Positions 26,779 through 35,914 of a DNA stretch of 64,000 nt are shown piece after piece; positions within the stretch are counted from its first letter, which is position 1; every line of letters starts with the position of its first letter. The translations under genes and the position numbers were made by a program. Below the pieces are notes generated by a model that was not told the DNA's origin, ran no database searches, and worked only from the letters and a program-made list of their open reading frames with translations. The stretch covers positions 62,001-126,000 of the forward strand of contig JAJYBR010000005.1 of the NCBI GenBank assembly GCA_021778895.1, written 5' to 3'. The DNA comes from Actinomycetes bacterium (GTDB lineage Bacteria > Actinomycetota > Acidimicrobiia > Acidimicrobiales > RAAP-2).

Positions 26779-27339
26779 TCAGCGGTAGCGGGGCAGCTGG
26801 CCGGCCGCCCGCCGCTCGGCCAGCGTGGGCGCCGCGGCGTCCTTCGCGCTGAGCACCGGCTCGCCGTCGAGGTCCCAGGGGACGCCGATCGCCGGGTCGA
26901 AGGGGCTGATCTCCAACTCGACGGGGGCGTTGTAGGGCGAGGAGAGCAGGTAGACCAGCGTCGCCATCGCCGAGCGCACGACGAAGCCGTGGGCCACCCC
27001 GGCAGGTAAGTAGACGGCGCGCCCGGCGGTGGCCTCGAGGCGCACGACGTCAACCGCGCCGAAGCTCGGCGAGCCCTCGCGGATGTCGACGATCACGTCG
27101 TCGACCACGCCGGCGGCGCAGGTGACGAGCTTGGCCTGGCCCTCTGTGGCCAGCGAGTAGTGCAGGCCGCGCACGACGTTGTGTTCGGACACCGAGAGGT
27201 TGGCCTGGGCGACCTGGAAGGCCGCCGCGTCGGGGAGGGCGTCGGCGCGGAACCACTCGCGAAAGAGGCCGCGGTCGTCGCCGAAGACCGGGGACTCCAG
27301 CACCACCAGGTCGGCGACCGTGCGCTCGTCGGCCCTCAT
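26779..27339 (-). CDS. rfbC: dTDP-4-dehydrorhamnose 3,5-epimerase
   Basis: Cupin enzyme of dTDP-L-rhamnose synthesis. 186 residues with ESPVFGDDRGLFREWFRAD, the catalytic His in VVRGLHYSLATEGQAKLVTC, VIVDIREGSPSFG and YLPAGVAHGFVV. HYS replaces the common HYQ, so a related epimerase acting on another dTDP-keto sugar is possible. The start overlaps the rfbB stop (ATGA). Confidence 0.92.
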   Translation of the reverse strand: MRADERTVADLVVLESPVFGDDRGLFREWFRADALPDAAAFQVAQANLSVSEHNVVRGLHYSLATEGQAKLVTCAAGVVDDVIVDIREGSPSFGAVDVVRLEATAGRAVYLPAGVAHGFVVRSAMATLVYLLSSPYNAPVELEISPFDPAIGVPWDLDGEPVLSAKDAAAPTLAERRAAGQLPRYR

Positions 27340-28310
27340 CGGGCGACCTGGAGGGGACGCCACCACGCCTCGTGGTCGTGGTACCAGGCGACCGTGGCGG
27401 CCAGGCCCTCGGCGAAGGGGACCTGGGGCGCGTAGCCCAGCTCGTCGTGGATCTTGGACCAGTCGACCGAGTAGCGCCGGTCGTGGCCCAGGCGGTCGGC
27501 GACCGGGACGACCATCGACTCGTCGGCCCCACACAGCGCCAGGAGGCGCGTCGTGAGCTCGCGGTTCGTCAGCTCGGTGCCCCCGCCGATGTTGTAGATC
27601 TCGCCGGCCCGGCCGCGCTCGAGCACGGCCAGGATCCCGCGGCAGTGGTCGTCGACGTGCAGCCAGTCGCGCACGTTGCCCCCGTCGCCGTAGAGCGGGA
27701 CGGGCCGTCCGTCGGCCAGGTTGGTGACGAAGAGCGGGATGACCTTCTCGGGGAACTGGCGGGGGCCGTAGTTGTTCGAGCAGCGCGTCACCATCACGGC
27801 CAGGCCGTAGGTCTGGTGGTACGCCAGGGCCGCCAGGTCCGAGGCGGCCTTGGAGGACGAGTAGGGCGAGGAGGGCTCCAGGAGGTGGTCCTCGCGCCAC
27901 GAGCCCACCGGGATCGACCCGTAGACCTCGTCGGTCGAGACGTGGACGAACCGGGCCACCCCGGCGCGCCGCGCGCCCTCGAGCAGCTGCTGGGTCCCCA
28001 GGACGTTGGTCTCGAAGAAGGGCGTCGCCGAGGCGATCGAGCGGTCCACGTGGCTCTCGGCGGCCAGGTGGACGACGGCGTGGGCCCCCGCCAGCGCCTC
28101 GTCGACGCGGGCCGGGTCGGTGATCGAGCCGTGGATCAGGCTCGCGCGGGGGTCGGCCAGCACCGCCTCGAGGTTCTCGAGGCGGCCCGAGTAGGTCAGG
28201 GCGTCGAGCACCACGACCTCGTCGTAGCCCAGCCGCTCGGCGTCGGCCAGCAGCAGCTCGGCGAAGCGCGAGCCGATGAATCCGGCCGCGCCGGTGATGA
28301 CAACGCGCAT
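27336..28310 (-). CDS. rfbB: dTDP-glucose 4,6-dehydratase
   Basis: NAD-dependent short-chain dehydrogenase-fold enzyme making dTDP-4-keto-6-deoxyglucose. It has the Rossmann motif [49 protein letters not shown] (catalytic Thr-Asp-Glu), YSSSKAASD and [23 protein letters not shown] 28310 is preferred because it gives the standard [10 protein letters not shown] beginning and is preceded by GGGAGAG; an in-frame ATG at 28322 would add four residues. It forms an operon with rfbC and diverges from rfbA. Confidence 0.95.
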   Translation of the reverse strand: MRVVITGAAGFIGSRFAELLLADAERLGYDEVVVLDALTYSGRLENLEAVLADPRASLIHGSITDPARVDEALAGAHAVVHLAAESHVDRSIASATPFFETNVLGTQQLLEGARRAGVARFVHVSTDEVYGSIPVGSWREDHLLEPSSPYSSSKAASDLAALAYHQTYGLAVMVTRCSNNYGPRQFPEKVIPLFVTNLADGRPVPLYGDGGNVRDWLHVDDHCRGILAVLERGRAGEIYNIGGGTELTNRELTTRLLALCGADESMVVPVADRLGHDRRYSVDWSKIHDELGYAPQVPFAEGLAATVAWYHDHEAWWRPLQVAR

Positions 28311-28345
28311 GCTCTCCCTCATCTGGGCTCGACGCGACGGCTTCT

Positions 28346-28352
28346 TATACTA
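28346..28352. promoter_or_regulatory. Divergent promoter between rfbA and rfbB
   Basis: The plus strand has TATACT (28346-28351), 6 bases before the rfbA GTG. The minus strand has TAGTAT (28352-28347), about 25-36 bases before the rfbB starts. The boxes almost coincide, so one AT-rich spot could serve both directions. Confidence 0.5.
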
Positions 28353-28357
28353 CTGAG

Positions 28358-29140
28358 GTGAAGGGAATCATCCTGGCGGGCGGGAGCGGCACGCGCCTGT
28401 ACCCGATCACCCGAGCGGTGTCCAAGCAGTTATTGCCGATCTACGACAAGCCGATGATCTACTACCCGCTCAGCACGCTGATGCTGGCCGGGCTGCGCGA
28501 GATCCTCTTGATCACCACGCCCCACGACCAAGACGCGTTCCGCCGACTGCTCGGCGACGGCCGCCAGCTGGGCCTGGACCTGCACTACATCGTCCAGCCC
28601 CAGCCCAACGGGCTGGCCCAGGCCCTCATCTTGGGCGAGGAGTTCCTGGCCGGCGACAAGTGCGCGCTGATCCTGGGCGACAACCTCTTCTACGGGCCGG
28701 GCCTGGGCACGCACCTGGGAGCCAACCGCGACATCGAGGGCGCCCTGATCTTCGCCTACCAGGTCTCGGACCCCTCGCGCTACGGCGTGGTGGAGTTCGA
28801 CGACGCGGGCCGGGTACTCTCCATCGAGGAGAAGCCCGCGCACCCCAAGAGCTCCTACGTGGTGCCGGGCATCTACTTCTACGACGAGCACGCCTCGCAG
28901 ATGGCGCGCGAGCTGACCCCGAGCCCCCGCGGCGAGCTCGAGATCACGGCCCTCAACTCGAGCTACCTCGAGCGCGGCGCACTGCGCGTCGAGGTGCTCT
29001 CGCGGGCGACCACCTGGCTGGACACCGGGACCCACGAGTCGCTCTACGAGGCCAGCGGCCTGATCCGCACGATGCAGCAGCGCACCGGCCTGCGCATCGG
29101 TGACGTGGACCAGATCGCGCGCGACCAGGGTTGGTGCTGA
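28358..29140 (+). CDS. rfbA: Glucose-1-phosphate thymidylyltransferase
   Basis: First step of dTDP-sugar synthesis: dTTP plus glucose 1-phosphate to dTDP-glucose. 260 residues starting [17 protein letters not shown] (nucleotide site), followed by [34 protein letters not shown] and [15 protein letters not shown]. This is slightly shorter than the long RmlA (about 290), matching the short form. It is divergent from rfbBC. No rfbD (dTDP-4-keto-rhamnose reductase) is present in the window, so the final sugar is open. Confidence 0.95.
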   Translation: MKGIILAGGSGTRLYPITRAVSKQLLPIYDKPMIYYPLSTLMLAGLREILLITTPHDQDAFRRLLGDGRQLGLDLHYIVQPQPNGLAQALILGEEFLAGDKCALILGDNLFYGPGLGTHLGANRDIEGALIFAYQVSDPSRYGVVEFDDAGRVLSIEEKPAHPKSSYVVPGIYFYDEHASQMARELTPSPRGELEITALNSSYLERGALRVEVLSRATTWLDTGTHESLYEASGLIRTMQQRTGLRIGDVDQIARDQGWC

Positions 29141-29153
29141 GGCTTCCGTGCCC

Positions 29154-29176
29154 TAGAGTTGGGCCAACCAAGGAGG
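29154..29176 (+). promoter_or_regulatory. -10 box and ribosome site of bioY
   Basis: TAGAGT (29154-29159) is followed by AAGGAGG (29170-29176), 4 bases before the ATG at 29181. This is one of the few genes here with a near-perfect Shine-Dalgarno. Confidence 0.55.
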
Positions 29177-29180
29177 CCTC

Positions 29181-29762
29181 ATGTCCACCGTCGCCGTGCC
29201 CACCCGTCGCGTCCTGGCCGACGTCGTGTCGCCCTCCCGCCTCGCCGACGCGGGGCTGGTGGCCGCCGGAGCGACCCTGACCGGCCTGCTGGCCCAGGTC
29301 TCGATCCCCCTCGGCTTCACGCCGGTGCCCCTGACCGGCCAGACCCTCGGCGTGATGCTGGCCGGTGCAGTCCTCGGCTGGCGCCGCGCGACGGCCGCCA
29401 TGTCCCTCTACGTCGTCGCCGGCATCCTCGGCGTCCCGTGGTTCGCCGGCCACGCCTCGGGCTTCCCGGCTGCGACCTTCGGCTACCTGCTCGGCTTCGT
29501 CGTCGCCGGCGCGGTGCTCGGGCGCCTGGCGGCCTCGGGCGCCGACCGCACCGTGTGGCGCGCGTTCGCGTCGATGCTGGCCGGCGAGGCGACGATCTTC
29601 GCCTTCGGCGTCACCTGGCTGGCGCTCGACCTGCACGTCTCGGCCGCCCAGGCCCTGGCCCTCGGGTTGACGCCGTTCCTCGCCGGCGAGCTCATCAAGG
29701 CCGGCCTGTGCGGGATCGCCCTGCCGGCCACGTGGCGCCTGGTCGACCGCACGCCGCGCTGA
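29181..29762 (+). CDS. bioY: Biotin transporter BioY (ECF S component)
   Basis: A 193-residue membrane protein with about six segments. It carries the BioY motif FTPVPLTGQTLGVMLAGAVLG, followed by VVAGILGVPWFAG and FPAATFGYLLGFVVAGAVLG, and ends with FLAGELIKAGLCGIALP. It captures biotin and delivers it through the shared EcfAT module or, in some bacteria, alone. No ecfA or ecfT gene is nearby. The last codons meet the end of the opposing hydratase gene without overlap. Confidence 0.93.
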   Translation: MSTVAVPTRRVLADVVSPSRLADAGLVAAGATLTGLLAQVSIPLGFTPVPLTGQTLGVMLAGAVLGWRRATAAMSLYVVAGILGVPWFAGHASGFPAATFGYLLGFVVAGAVLGRLAASGADRTVWRAFASMLAGEATIFAFGVTWLALDLHVSAAQALALGLTPFLAGELIKAGLCGIALPATWRLVDRTPR

Positions 29763-30431
29763 TCAGAGCGCGGGGGGGAACCCCAGCGTCGTCGTGACGT
29801 CGCGGAACACGACGCGCTTGTGGGCCGCGACGACGGCGCGATCCTTGCCCGCTTGAGCGGCCGCGACGGCGACCGCCCGCTCGACGAGGGCGTCTTCGCT
29901 GGCCACCTCCTCGACGATGCCCGCTCCCCGGGCCTCGGGGCCCGGGTAGCGCCGGCCGGTCAGCATCACCTCGAGCGCGGTCGCCCGAGGCAGGCGGTTG
30001 AGGATGATGGCAGCGAGCTTCTCGTCCAAGGGCAGGCCGATGTCGACCTCGTTCATGCACCAGAAGCCCCGGTCCTCGCGCATGATCCGGTAGTCGAAGG
30101 CGCAGCTGAGCAGCGCCCCGCCCGCGAACGTGTGGCCGTTCAGCGCGGCCACGGTGTAGGCGGGCAGCAGGAGCAGGCGCGCGACCGCCCGGTGCAGCCC
30201 GGGCAGCACCCGGGCCAGGCCGGCCCAGTCCGTGCCGTAGCGCTCGAGGTCGAGCCCGTTGGAGAAGAACTTGCCCTCCCCCGTGAGCACCAGCGCCAGG
30301 GGACCCGCGGCCGTCTCGAGCTCGTCGAGGATCGCGTGCAACTCGCGCAGCGAGTCCTCGTTGATGCGGTTCTCGCCGTCGCGCCAGCGCAGCAGCACGA
30401 CCGGCCCGTCGCGGTCCAGGTCGAAGATCAC
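29763..30431 (-). CDS. Enoyl-CoA hydratase/isomerase family protein
   Basis: A 222-residue crotonase-fold protein, shorter than typical hydratases (about 260). The N-terminus has VVLLRWRDGENRINEDSL; then LVLTGEGKFFSNGLDLERYG and the oxyanion-hole region ALNGHTFAGGALLSCAFDYR, with MNEVDIGLPLDEKLAAIIL after it. The two Glu residues of classic hydratases are not evident, so isomerase-type chemistry (as in peroxisomal delta3-delta2 enoyl-CoA isomerases) is more likely. GTG 30431 follows TAGTGT (30443-30438) by 6 bases. Confidence 0.82.
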   Translation of the reverse strand: MIFDLDRDGPVVLLRWRDGENRINEDSLRELHAILDELETAAGPLALVLTGEGKFFSNGLDLERYGTDWAGLARVLPGLHRAVARLLLLPAYTVAALNGHTFAGGALLSCAFDYRIMREDRGFWCMNEVDIGLPLDEKLAAIILNRLPRATALEVMLTGRRYPGPEARGAGIVEEVASEDALVERAVAVAAAQAGKDRAVVAAHKRVVFRDVTTTLGFPPAL

Positions 30432-30437
30432 CCCCGC

Positions 30438-30484
30438 ACACTACGTGGCGGCGCGGTCGGTGCCGAGGGGGCCTGGGCTACATT
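30438..30484. promoter_or_regulatory. Divergent leaderless promoters of the hydratase and aminopeptidase genes
   Basis: On the minus strand TAGTGT (30443-30438) is 6 bases before the GTG at 30431. On the plus strand TACATT (30479-30484) is 6 bases before the ATG at 30491. Neither start has a ribosome site. Confidence 0.5.
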
Positions 30485-30490
30485 GAGCCC

Positions 30491-31981
30491 ATGACTGACC
30501 GTCCCGTGACCGAGCCCGACGTCTCGGCCGATCACCCCCTCTCCGCCACGTGGGTCTGGGCAGGCCCGCACCGCCCCCCGGTGCCCCGGGCCCTGGTCGA
30601 GCAGATGACCAGCGGCTGGGGCGCCGAGGCGCCAGCGACCACGACCTACCCCGCCGCCGCGGCCTGCGCCGCTCGCCGCCGCCGCATCGCCGAGCGCCTG
30701 AACGGCCACACACTGGTCGTCCCGACCGGGCCCTTGAAGGTGCGCGCCAACGACACCGACTACCGCTTCCGTCCCGGGACCGACTTCTTCTACCTCACCG
30801 GCTGCGACGAGCCCGACGCGGTCGTCGTGCTGGCACCCGGGGCGGCCGACGTGCACGCCACGTTGTTCATCCCCGAGCGCCGTGACCAGCGGTCCCACGA
30901 GTTCTTCACCGACAGCCGCTACGGCGAGCTGTGGGTGGGACCCCGCCGCGGGGTCCGCGAGGCCGCCGCCTACTACGACATCGAGACCGCGCCCCTCGAG
31001 GACCTGCCCAAGCACCTGAGCGGCCTCCAGGGCACCACCGTGGCCACGGTGCGGGGCCTCGACCCGACCATCGACGCCCTGGTCGCGCCCTCGGAGTCCG
31101 ACGCGACCCTGGTCGCCGCGCTCTCCGAGCTGCGCCTGGTCAAGGACGCCTTCGAGCGGGCCCAGCTGTCCGCGTCCATCGCAGCCACCGTCGCCGGCTT
31201 CGCCGACGTCGTGCGGGCCCTGCCGGCCGCCCAGCGCCACGGCGAGCGGGTGGTCGAGGGCGTCTTCAACCTGCGCGCGCGCGTCGCGGGCCACGACGTC
31301 GGCTACGACACGATCGCCGCCGCGGGCGCGCACGCGTCGGTCCTGCACTGGACGCGCAACGACGGGCCGGTGCGCGCGGGCGACCTCCTCCTGCTCGACG
31401 CCGGCGTCGAGGGCGACCACCTCTACACGGCCGACGTCACGCGGACCCTGCCGGTGAGCGGGACGTTCTCGCCCGCCCAGCGGCGCATCTACGAGATCGT
31501 CCTGGCCGCCCAGGAGGCCGGCATCGCCGCCGTGCGCCCCGGCGTGCCCTTCGCCGCCGCCCACGACGCCGCGACCGCGGTGCTGGTCGACGGGCTAGTC
31601 GACCTCGGCCTGGTGCCCGACGCCGCCACGGCGCTGCGCCGCGACGTCCAGTCCTACCGGCGCTACACACTGCACGGCACCAGCCACATGCTGGGCCTCG
31701 ACGTCCACGACTGCGCCAACGCCCGCCAGGAGCTCTACCGCGGCGACCTGGGCGAGGGCTACGTGCTGACCGTCGAGCCGGGCCTCTACTTCCAGGCCCA
31801 CGATCTCACCGTCCCCGAGGAGTACCGCGGGATCGGCGTGCGCATCGAGGACGACATCTGGGTGGGGGCCGACGGCCCGGTCAACCTGTCGGCCGCGCTG
31901 CCGCGCACCGTCGAGGACGTGGAGTCCTGGATGCACGAGCTGGGGGGCGACGGGTCAGCCGGCGCGCTCCTCAGCGACTGA
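30491..31981 (+). CDS. pepP: Xaa-Pro aminopeptidase (M24B)
   Basis: Metallopeptidase removing an N-terminal residue before proline. Of its 496 residues, about 50-200 form the AMP_N domain (LVVPTGPLKVRANDTDYRFR, DFFYLTGCDEPDAVVVL). The pita-bread domain follows with metal ligands in LLLLDAGVEGDHLYTADVTR (two Asp), HGTSHMLGLDVHD (His), LTVEPGLYF (Glu) and GIGVRIEDDI (Glu). An extra 60-residue N-terminal stretch (SATWVWAGPHRPPVPRALVE) is typical of the actinobacterial form. The end overlaps the opposing hydrolase gene by 11 bases. Confidence 0.93.
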   Translation: MTDRPVTEPDVSADHPLSATWVWAGPHRPPVPRALVEQMTSGWGAEAPATTTYPAAAACAARRRRIAERLNGHTLVVPTGPLKVRANDTDYRFRPGTDFFYLTGCDEPDAVVVLAPGAADVHATLFIPERRDQRSHEFFTDSRYGELWVGPRRGVREAAAYYDIETAPLEDLPKHLSGLQGTTVATVRGLDPTIDALVAPSESDATLVAALSELRLVKDAFERAQLSASIAATVAGFADVVRALPAAQRHGERVVEGVFNLRARVAGHDVGYDTIAAAGAHASVLHWTRNDGPVRAGDLLLLDAGVEGDHLYTADVTRTLPVSGTFSPAQRRIYEIVLAAQEAGIAAVRPGVPFAAAHDAATAVLVDGLVDLGLVPDAATALRRDVQSYRRYTLHGTSHMLGLDVHDCANARQELYRGDLGEGYVLTVEPGLYFQAHDLTVPEEYRGIGVRIEDDIWVGADGPVNLSAALPRTVEDVESWMHELGGDGSAGALLSD

Positions 31982-32828
31982 CCGCACCGTCCCAGCCGAG
32001 CACGCGGGTCCCGAACGCCGCGATGACGTCGCGCGCCTCGGCGGCGGCCGTGCTCCGGCTCGGGGTCAGGGCGAAGTCGTGCCACTGGCCCGGCCACTCG
32101 CGCAGCTCGACGCCCGGCCACCGGGCTAGCGCCGCGGCGTCGGGGGCCAGCAGGTCGTCGTCGGTCCCCACGACCAGCGTCGGCACCAGGGCCCGGCGGG
32201 CGCCGCGCAGCGGTGAGGCGCGCGGGTCCCGGGGCTCGGGCGCGTAGTGGCGCGCGCAGGCCGCGAGCCACGCGGGACTGACGAGGGCGTCGCGGGCCGC
32301 GAGGTCCGCCGACGCCGAGACGTCGCGCGCCAGGTCGAGCCAGGGCGACACCAGCACCTGGGCCCCGAGTGCCCCGGGGCGCTCGGCCGTGGCGGCGAGG
32401 AGGGCCCCGGCGCCCGCCGAGTCGGCCAGGCCCAGGACCACCGGGCCTGCGAGGGCCCCCAGCACCGCGGCGACGTCCTCAACGGCGGCCGGGCAGGGGT
32501 GCTCGGGCGCCAGCCGGTAGAGGGGGGCCACGACCGACGCGGACCAGGCGACGGCCAGGCTCGAGCCCAGCTCCCGGCCCATCGCCGGCGAGCCCAGGCA
32601 GTACCCGCCGCCGTGGACGTAGACGATGACGCGATCGGGCGCGGCGCCGGGGGGCGTCCAGCGCTCGACGGGCACGCCGCCGAGGCGCAGCGTCGCGCGC
32701 GCGACGCCGGGAGCCACCCGGCCCGTCACGGCGGCGGCGAAGCGCACCCGCTGGCGCGCCAGGGGCACGTCGGGCGAGAAGATCAGGCGGCGCAGGCCCG
32801 CCAGGCTCGCCGGCTGGTCCTCGCTCAC
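31971..32828 (-). CDS. Alpha/beta hydrolase, hormone-sensitive-lipase-like esterase
   Basis: A 285-residue esterase of the HSL family: oxyanion motif VYVHGGGYCLGSPAMG, nucleophile Ser in GLADSAGAGALL (in place of GDSAG), Asp in VVGTDDDLLAPD and His in GQWHDFAL. Likely acts on short acyl esters; the substrate is unknown. The GTG start overlaps the serB stop (GTGA), so it is the second gene of a serB operon, which says little about its job. Confidence 0.88.
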   Translation of the reverse strand: MSEDQPASLAGLRRLIFSPDVPLARQRVRFAAAVTGRVAPGVARATLRLGGVPVERWTPPGAAPDRVIVYVHGGGYCLGSPAMGRELGSSLAVAWSASVVAPLYRLAPEHPCPAAVEDVAAVLGALAGPVVLGLADSAGAGALLAATAERPGALGAQVLVSPWLDLARDVSASADLAARDALVSPAWLAACARHYAPEPRDPRASPLRGARRALVPTLVVGTDDDLLAPDAAALARWPGVELREWPGQWHDFALTPSRSTAAAEARDVIAAFGTRVLGWDGAVSR

Positions 32829-33970
32829 GCCTCGGCGCGCAGCCCGAGGAACACCAGGACCGCGTCCAGGTTGGGCACCGACAGCGTCGCGTCGGCGTGC
32901 TCGCGCACGACGGGCTTGGCGTTGAAGGCCACCCCGAGGCCGGCCGCGACCAGCATGTCGATGTCGTTGGCCCCGTCCCCGATGGCCACAGTGCGCTCGA
33001 GCGGGATGTCGAGCTCGGCCGCGAAGCGGCGCAGCGCGGCGGCCTTGCCCGCGCGGTCCAGGATCTCGCCCACGACCCGCCCGGTCAGGCGGCCCTCGGC
33101 GATCTCGAGGTGGTTGGCCGCGTAGTGCTCGATCCCCAGGTCCGCCAGCAACGGGGCCAGGACCTCGACGAAGCCACCCGAGACGACGGCCGGCACGTGT
33201 CCGAGCCGCTGCAGCGTGCGCACCAGGGTGCGCGCGCCCGGCGTCAGCGACACGACCGCGCGCACCTCGTCGAGGACCGAGGCGGGAGCGCCGGCCAGCG
33301 TCGCCACCCGGCGCCGCAGCGACTCGGCGAAGTCCAGCTCGCCCGCCATGGCGGCGCGCGTGACGGCCTGGACCTCGGCGGCGCGCCCGCAGATCTCGGC
33401 CAGGCGATCGATCACCTCGTCTTGGAGCAGCGTGGAGTCCGCGTCCATCACGACCAGCCGGGTCGACCAGCGCTCCTGCACGTCGCGCTGGAGCGCCACG
33501 TCGAGCCCGTCGGCTGCGGCGGCCGCGCCCACGGCCCGGCGCAGGATGTCGGGGTCGCTGGTGCGTGCCACGATCTCGTAGCCCACGACCGGCTGGCGCG
33601 TCAGCAGCGTCACCCGCTGGACGGTCGCGCCCGCCGCGGCGATCGACCCCACCACCCGGGCCAGAGCGGCCGGCGTGACGAGGGGCGCGAGCACCGCGGC
33701 CACGTAGACGTCGTCGCGCGCGCGGCGCAGTGGCGCGGCCGTGACGAGGACGCTGGTCGCCGGGCCGAGCGCTGCGGTGAGGTGCTCGCGCAGCGTCGCG
33801 GGATCGGCCGGCGCTCCGGTCAGCTCGGCCACCGTGATCACGCCGTCGCCGAGAGCGCTCTGGGCCAGGTCGCGCACGACGACCTCGGGGGCCTCGAGGG
33901 CCGCCACGGCTGCGAGCGCTTCCGCCACCGCGCGGCGCGGGCTGAGCACGCTCACGCGGTAGGTCGGCAT
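32825..33970 (-). CDS. serB: Phosphoserine phosphatase
   Basis: Last step of serine synthesis. 381 residues: two ACT-like regulatory domains (about 1-160, the second with VQRVTLLTRQPVVGYEIVA) followed by a HAD phosphatase. HAD motifs: nucleophile Asp in VVMDADSTLLQDEVID, Ser/Thr in VPAVVSGGFVEVL, Lys in ILDRAGKAAALRRFA and the metal Asp pair in VAIGDGANDIDMLVAAG. Serine feedback through the ACT part is expected from the family. ATG 33970 follows TATCCT by 6 bases with no ribosome site. Confidence 0.94.
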   Translation of the reverse strand: MPTYRVSVLSPRRAVAEALAAVAALEAPEVVVRDLAQSALGDGVITVAELTGAPADPATLREHLTAALGPATSVLVTAAPLRRARDDVYVAAVLAPLVTPAALARVVGSIAAAGATVQRVTLLTRQPVVGYEIVARTSDPDILRRAVGAAAAADGLDVALQRDVQERWSTRLVVMDADSTLLQDEVIDRLAEICGRAAEVQAVTRAAMAGELDFAESLRRRVATLAGAPASVLDEVRAVVSLTPGARTLVRTLQRLGHVPAVVSGGFVEVLAPLLADLGIEHYAANHLEIAEGRLTGRVVGEILDRAGKAAALRRFAAELDIPLERTVAIGDGANDIDMLVAAGLGVAFNAKPVVREHADATLSVPNLDAVLVFLGLRAEA

Positions 33971-33976
33971 CCCTCG

Positions 33977-33982
33977 AGGATA
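33977..33982 (-). promoter_or_regulatory. -10 box (TATCCT) of serB
   Basis: TATCCT on the minus strand, 6 bases (CGAGGG) before the serB ATG. It lies in the 20-base gap after the MFS gene. Confidence 0.5.
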
Positions 33983-33990
33983 GAACCCGA

Positions 33991-35241
33991 CTACGGGGCC
34001 GCCCGCTCGCGCGCGACCGCGGCGACGTTCTCGTCGGTGCGCGCGTCGAAGGACCACAGGCGCGGCAGGGCCACGGCGACGCCGGCCACCGATCCCGCGG
34101 CCCCGACCCCGCCCAGGCCGAGCGAGAGGCGCAGCGACAGCCACGCGGCCATCCAGCCCGAGCGCAGCTGGCCCGTCGTGGGCCCCAGGGCGTAGGAGAT
34201 CAGCTCGACGCCGGCCAGGCGGCCCCGCACGTCAGGCGGGATCGACTCGTTCCACATGGTGGTGCGAAAGATCCCGCTCATCCCGTCGGCCGCGCCCGCG
34301 ATCGTCAGCCCGACCAAGTCGATGGGCAGGCTCCGGGCGAAGCCGAACAGGGCGATGCCCGCACCCCACACGACTGCCGACACGACGATCGCGCGTCCGT
34401 AGCGGTGGACGTGACGGGTCCAGCCGGCGCTGACCGACGCCAGCAGCGCCCCCAGGGGGAGGCCCAGGTAGAGGAGGGCCAGCGCGTCGGGCTGGGAGAA
34501 GGAGGCCGCGACGAAGGGCAGCATCACGACCGGGTAGGCCCAGGCCATCGCCAGAAGGTCGACCACGTACGTGCCGATCAGGTCGGGGCGCGAGCGGGTG
34601 TAGCGCAGTCCCACGCGCAGCGAGGCGGCGACAGCGGACCCACCCGCGCCGCGCGGCGGTCGCGGCAGCGAGGCGAGCAGGGGCACCGAGATGGTGAAGG
34701 CCACCACGGTCACCAGGTAGGCCCACCCCGGACCGGCGAGCACGGCGATCAGGCCCCCGATGGCCGGGGCCACCAGGGTGGCGGTGGTGTCCCGGATGGC
34801 GCCGAGCGTGGCCGCCGCCTTCTGCTCGTCGTGGCGCACCAGCAGTTGGCGCATGGCCGCGACGCTCGGGGTCTGCAGCGCCCCCGCGGACACCACCAGC
34901 GCGTCCACGGCGTAGAGGACCCACGCGTGGGGGTGCCACAGCGTGTTGATCAGCAAGGCGGCCGACAGCAGGCCGAGGGCCACCTCGGTCGCGACCGCCA
35001 TCACGCGCCGGTCCAGGTGGTCGGCCAGCACGCCGCCGTAGAGGCCGAGGACCACGATGGGGATGACCTCGACCAGCCCCAGGCTCCCCACGGCCATCAC
35101 CGAGTGGGTGAGGAGCCGCAGCTGGTAGGCGGTGACGACGTAGGTCAGCTGGTTGCCGACGCCCGAGAAGAAGCGCGCGACGTAGAGCCGGCGAAAGGCC
35201 GGCGACGTGCGCAGGGGACCGAGGTCGACGCCCACCCTCAC
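33991..35241 (-). CDS. MFS transporter (EntS/MFS_3-like exporter)
   Basis: A 416-residue major-facilitator protein of the drug or siderophore exporter type. It begins RTSPAFRRLYVARFFSGVGNQ, the MFS_3 start, with the A-motif-like loop LGLYGGVLADHLDRRVMAVAT after helix 2, and TLGAIRDTTATLVAPAIGGL in the middle, with about 10-12 hydrophobic segments in all. The GTG start overlaps the stop of the acyltransferase gene (GTGA), so the two are co-expressed. The cargo is unknown; no siderophore genes lie nearby. Confidence 0.85.
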   Translation of the reverse strand: MRVGVDLGPLRTSPAFRRLYVARFFSGVGNQLTYVVTAYQLRLLTHSVMAVGSLGLVEVIPIVVLGLYGGVLADHLDRRVMAVATEVALGLLSAALLINTLWHPHAWVLYAVDALVVSAGALQTPSVAAMRQLLVRHDEQKAAATLGAIRDTTATLVAPAIGGLIAVLAGPGWAYLVTVVAFTISVPLLASLPRPPRGAGGSAVAASLRVGLRYTRSRPDLIGTYVVDLLAMAWAYPVVMLPFVAASFSQPDALALLYLGLPLGALLASVSAGWTRHVHRYGRAIVVSAVVWGAGIALFGFARSLPIDLVGLTIAGAADGMSGIFRTTMWNESIPPDVRGRLAGVELISYALGPTTGQLRSGWMAAWLSLRLSLGLGGVGAAGSVAGVAVALPRLWSFDARTDENVAAVARERAAP

Positions 35242-35876
35242 GGGGCGCCCTCGACCCAGCCCTCCCCGGGAAGGTAGTGGCGCAGCACCCGCGCGGGCAC
35301 GCCGCCGAGCACCACGTGACTCGGGAACTCGCCGCGCACCACGGCGCCCGCGGCGACCGTCGTGTGCTCGCCCAACACCGTGCCCGGCAGGATCACGACG
35401 TGGGCGCCGAGCCAGCTGCCCGAGCCGATGCTGACGGCCGCCTCGCGGGGCGTCTGCCAGCCGATGGGCCGGTCGGGGTCCTCGTAGGAGTGGTTCTGGT
35501 CGGTGATGTACACGTAGGGCCCGGTCTGGATCTCATCGCCCAGCTCGATGTGCCAGTGGCCCACGATGTGCGAGCCCCGGCCGATGACGCAGCGGCGCCC
35601 GAGCGAGACGACCGGGCTGGAGAGCATCTCCTGGTCCGGTCCGATGCCGACCGCCAGGGTCACGCCGGGACCGATCATGGTCTCGTCGCCGATGGCGATG
35701 TAGCGCTCGTTGTAGATCACGCCCTGGGGCGCGAGGAGTGCCGCGCCCCGTCCGAAGGCGGCGAAGCGCCGGGCGTAGCGATCCTGGGGACCGACGGTGG
35801 CCACCTCGTCGAGGTAGCGGCGGGCGGCGCGCACCGCCTCGCCCAGGCGCCGACGCAGGACCAGTCGAGGGCGCAT
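35238..35876 (-). CDS. Left-handed beta-helix (hexapeptide) acyltransferase
   Basis: A 212-residue trimeric acetyltransferase-type protein. Hexapeptide turns run through the middle: IGDETMIGPGVTLAVG, GRRCVIGRGSHIVGHWHIEL, then the active-site region TDQNHSYEDPDRPI, and SIGSGSWLGAHVVILPGTVL and TTVAAGAVVRGEFPSHVVLG. These match the maltose/nodulation O-acetyltransferase branch, which modifies sugars or surface glycans. Co-translated with the MFS gene downstream. ATG 35876 follows TAGCGT (35888-35883) by 6 bases. Confidence 0.87.
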   Translation of the reverse strand: MRPRLVLRRRLGEAVRAARRYLDEVATVGPQDRYARRFAAFGRGAALLAPQGVIYNERYIAIGDETMIGPGVTLAVGIGPDQEMLSSPVVSLGRRCVIGRGSHIVGHWHIELGDEIQTGPYVYITDQNHSYEDPDRPIGWQTPREAAVSIGSGSWLGAHVVILPGTVLGEHTTVAAGAVVRGEFPSHVVLGGVPARVLRHYLPGEGWVEGAP

Positions 35877-35882
35877 GGGCCC

Positions 35883-35888
35883 ACGCTA
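35883..35888 (-). promoter_or_regulatory. -10 box (TAGCGT) of the acyltransferase-MFS operon
   Basis: Minus-strand TAGCGT, 6 bases (GGGCCC) before the ATG at 35876. The same hexamer precedes deoC and typA. Confidence 0.5.
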
Positions 35889-35914
35889 CTGTCACGCCTC
35901 GCGAGGGCCCGGGG

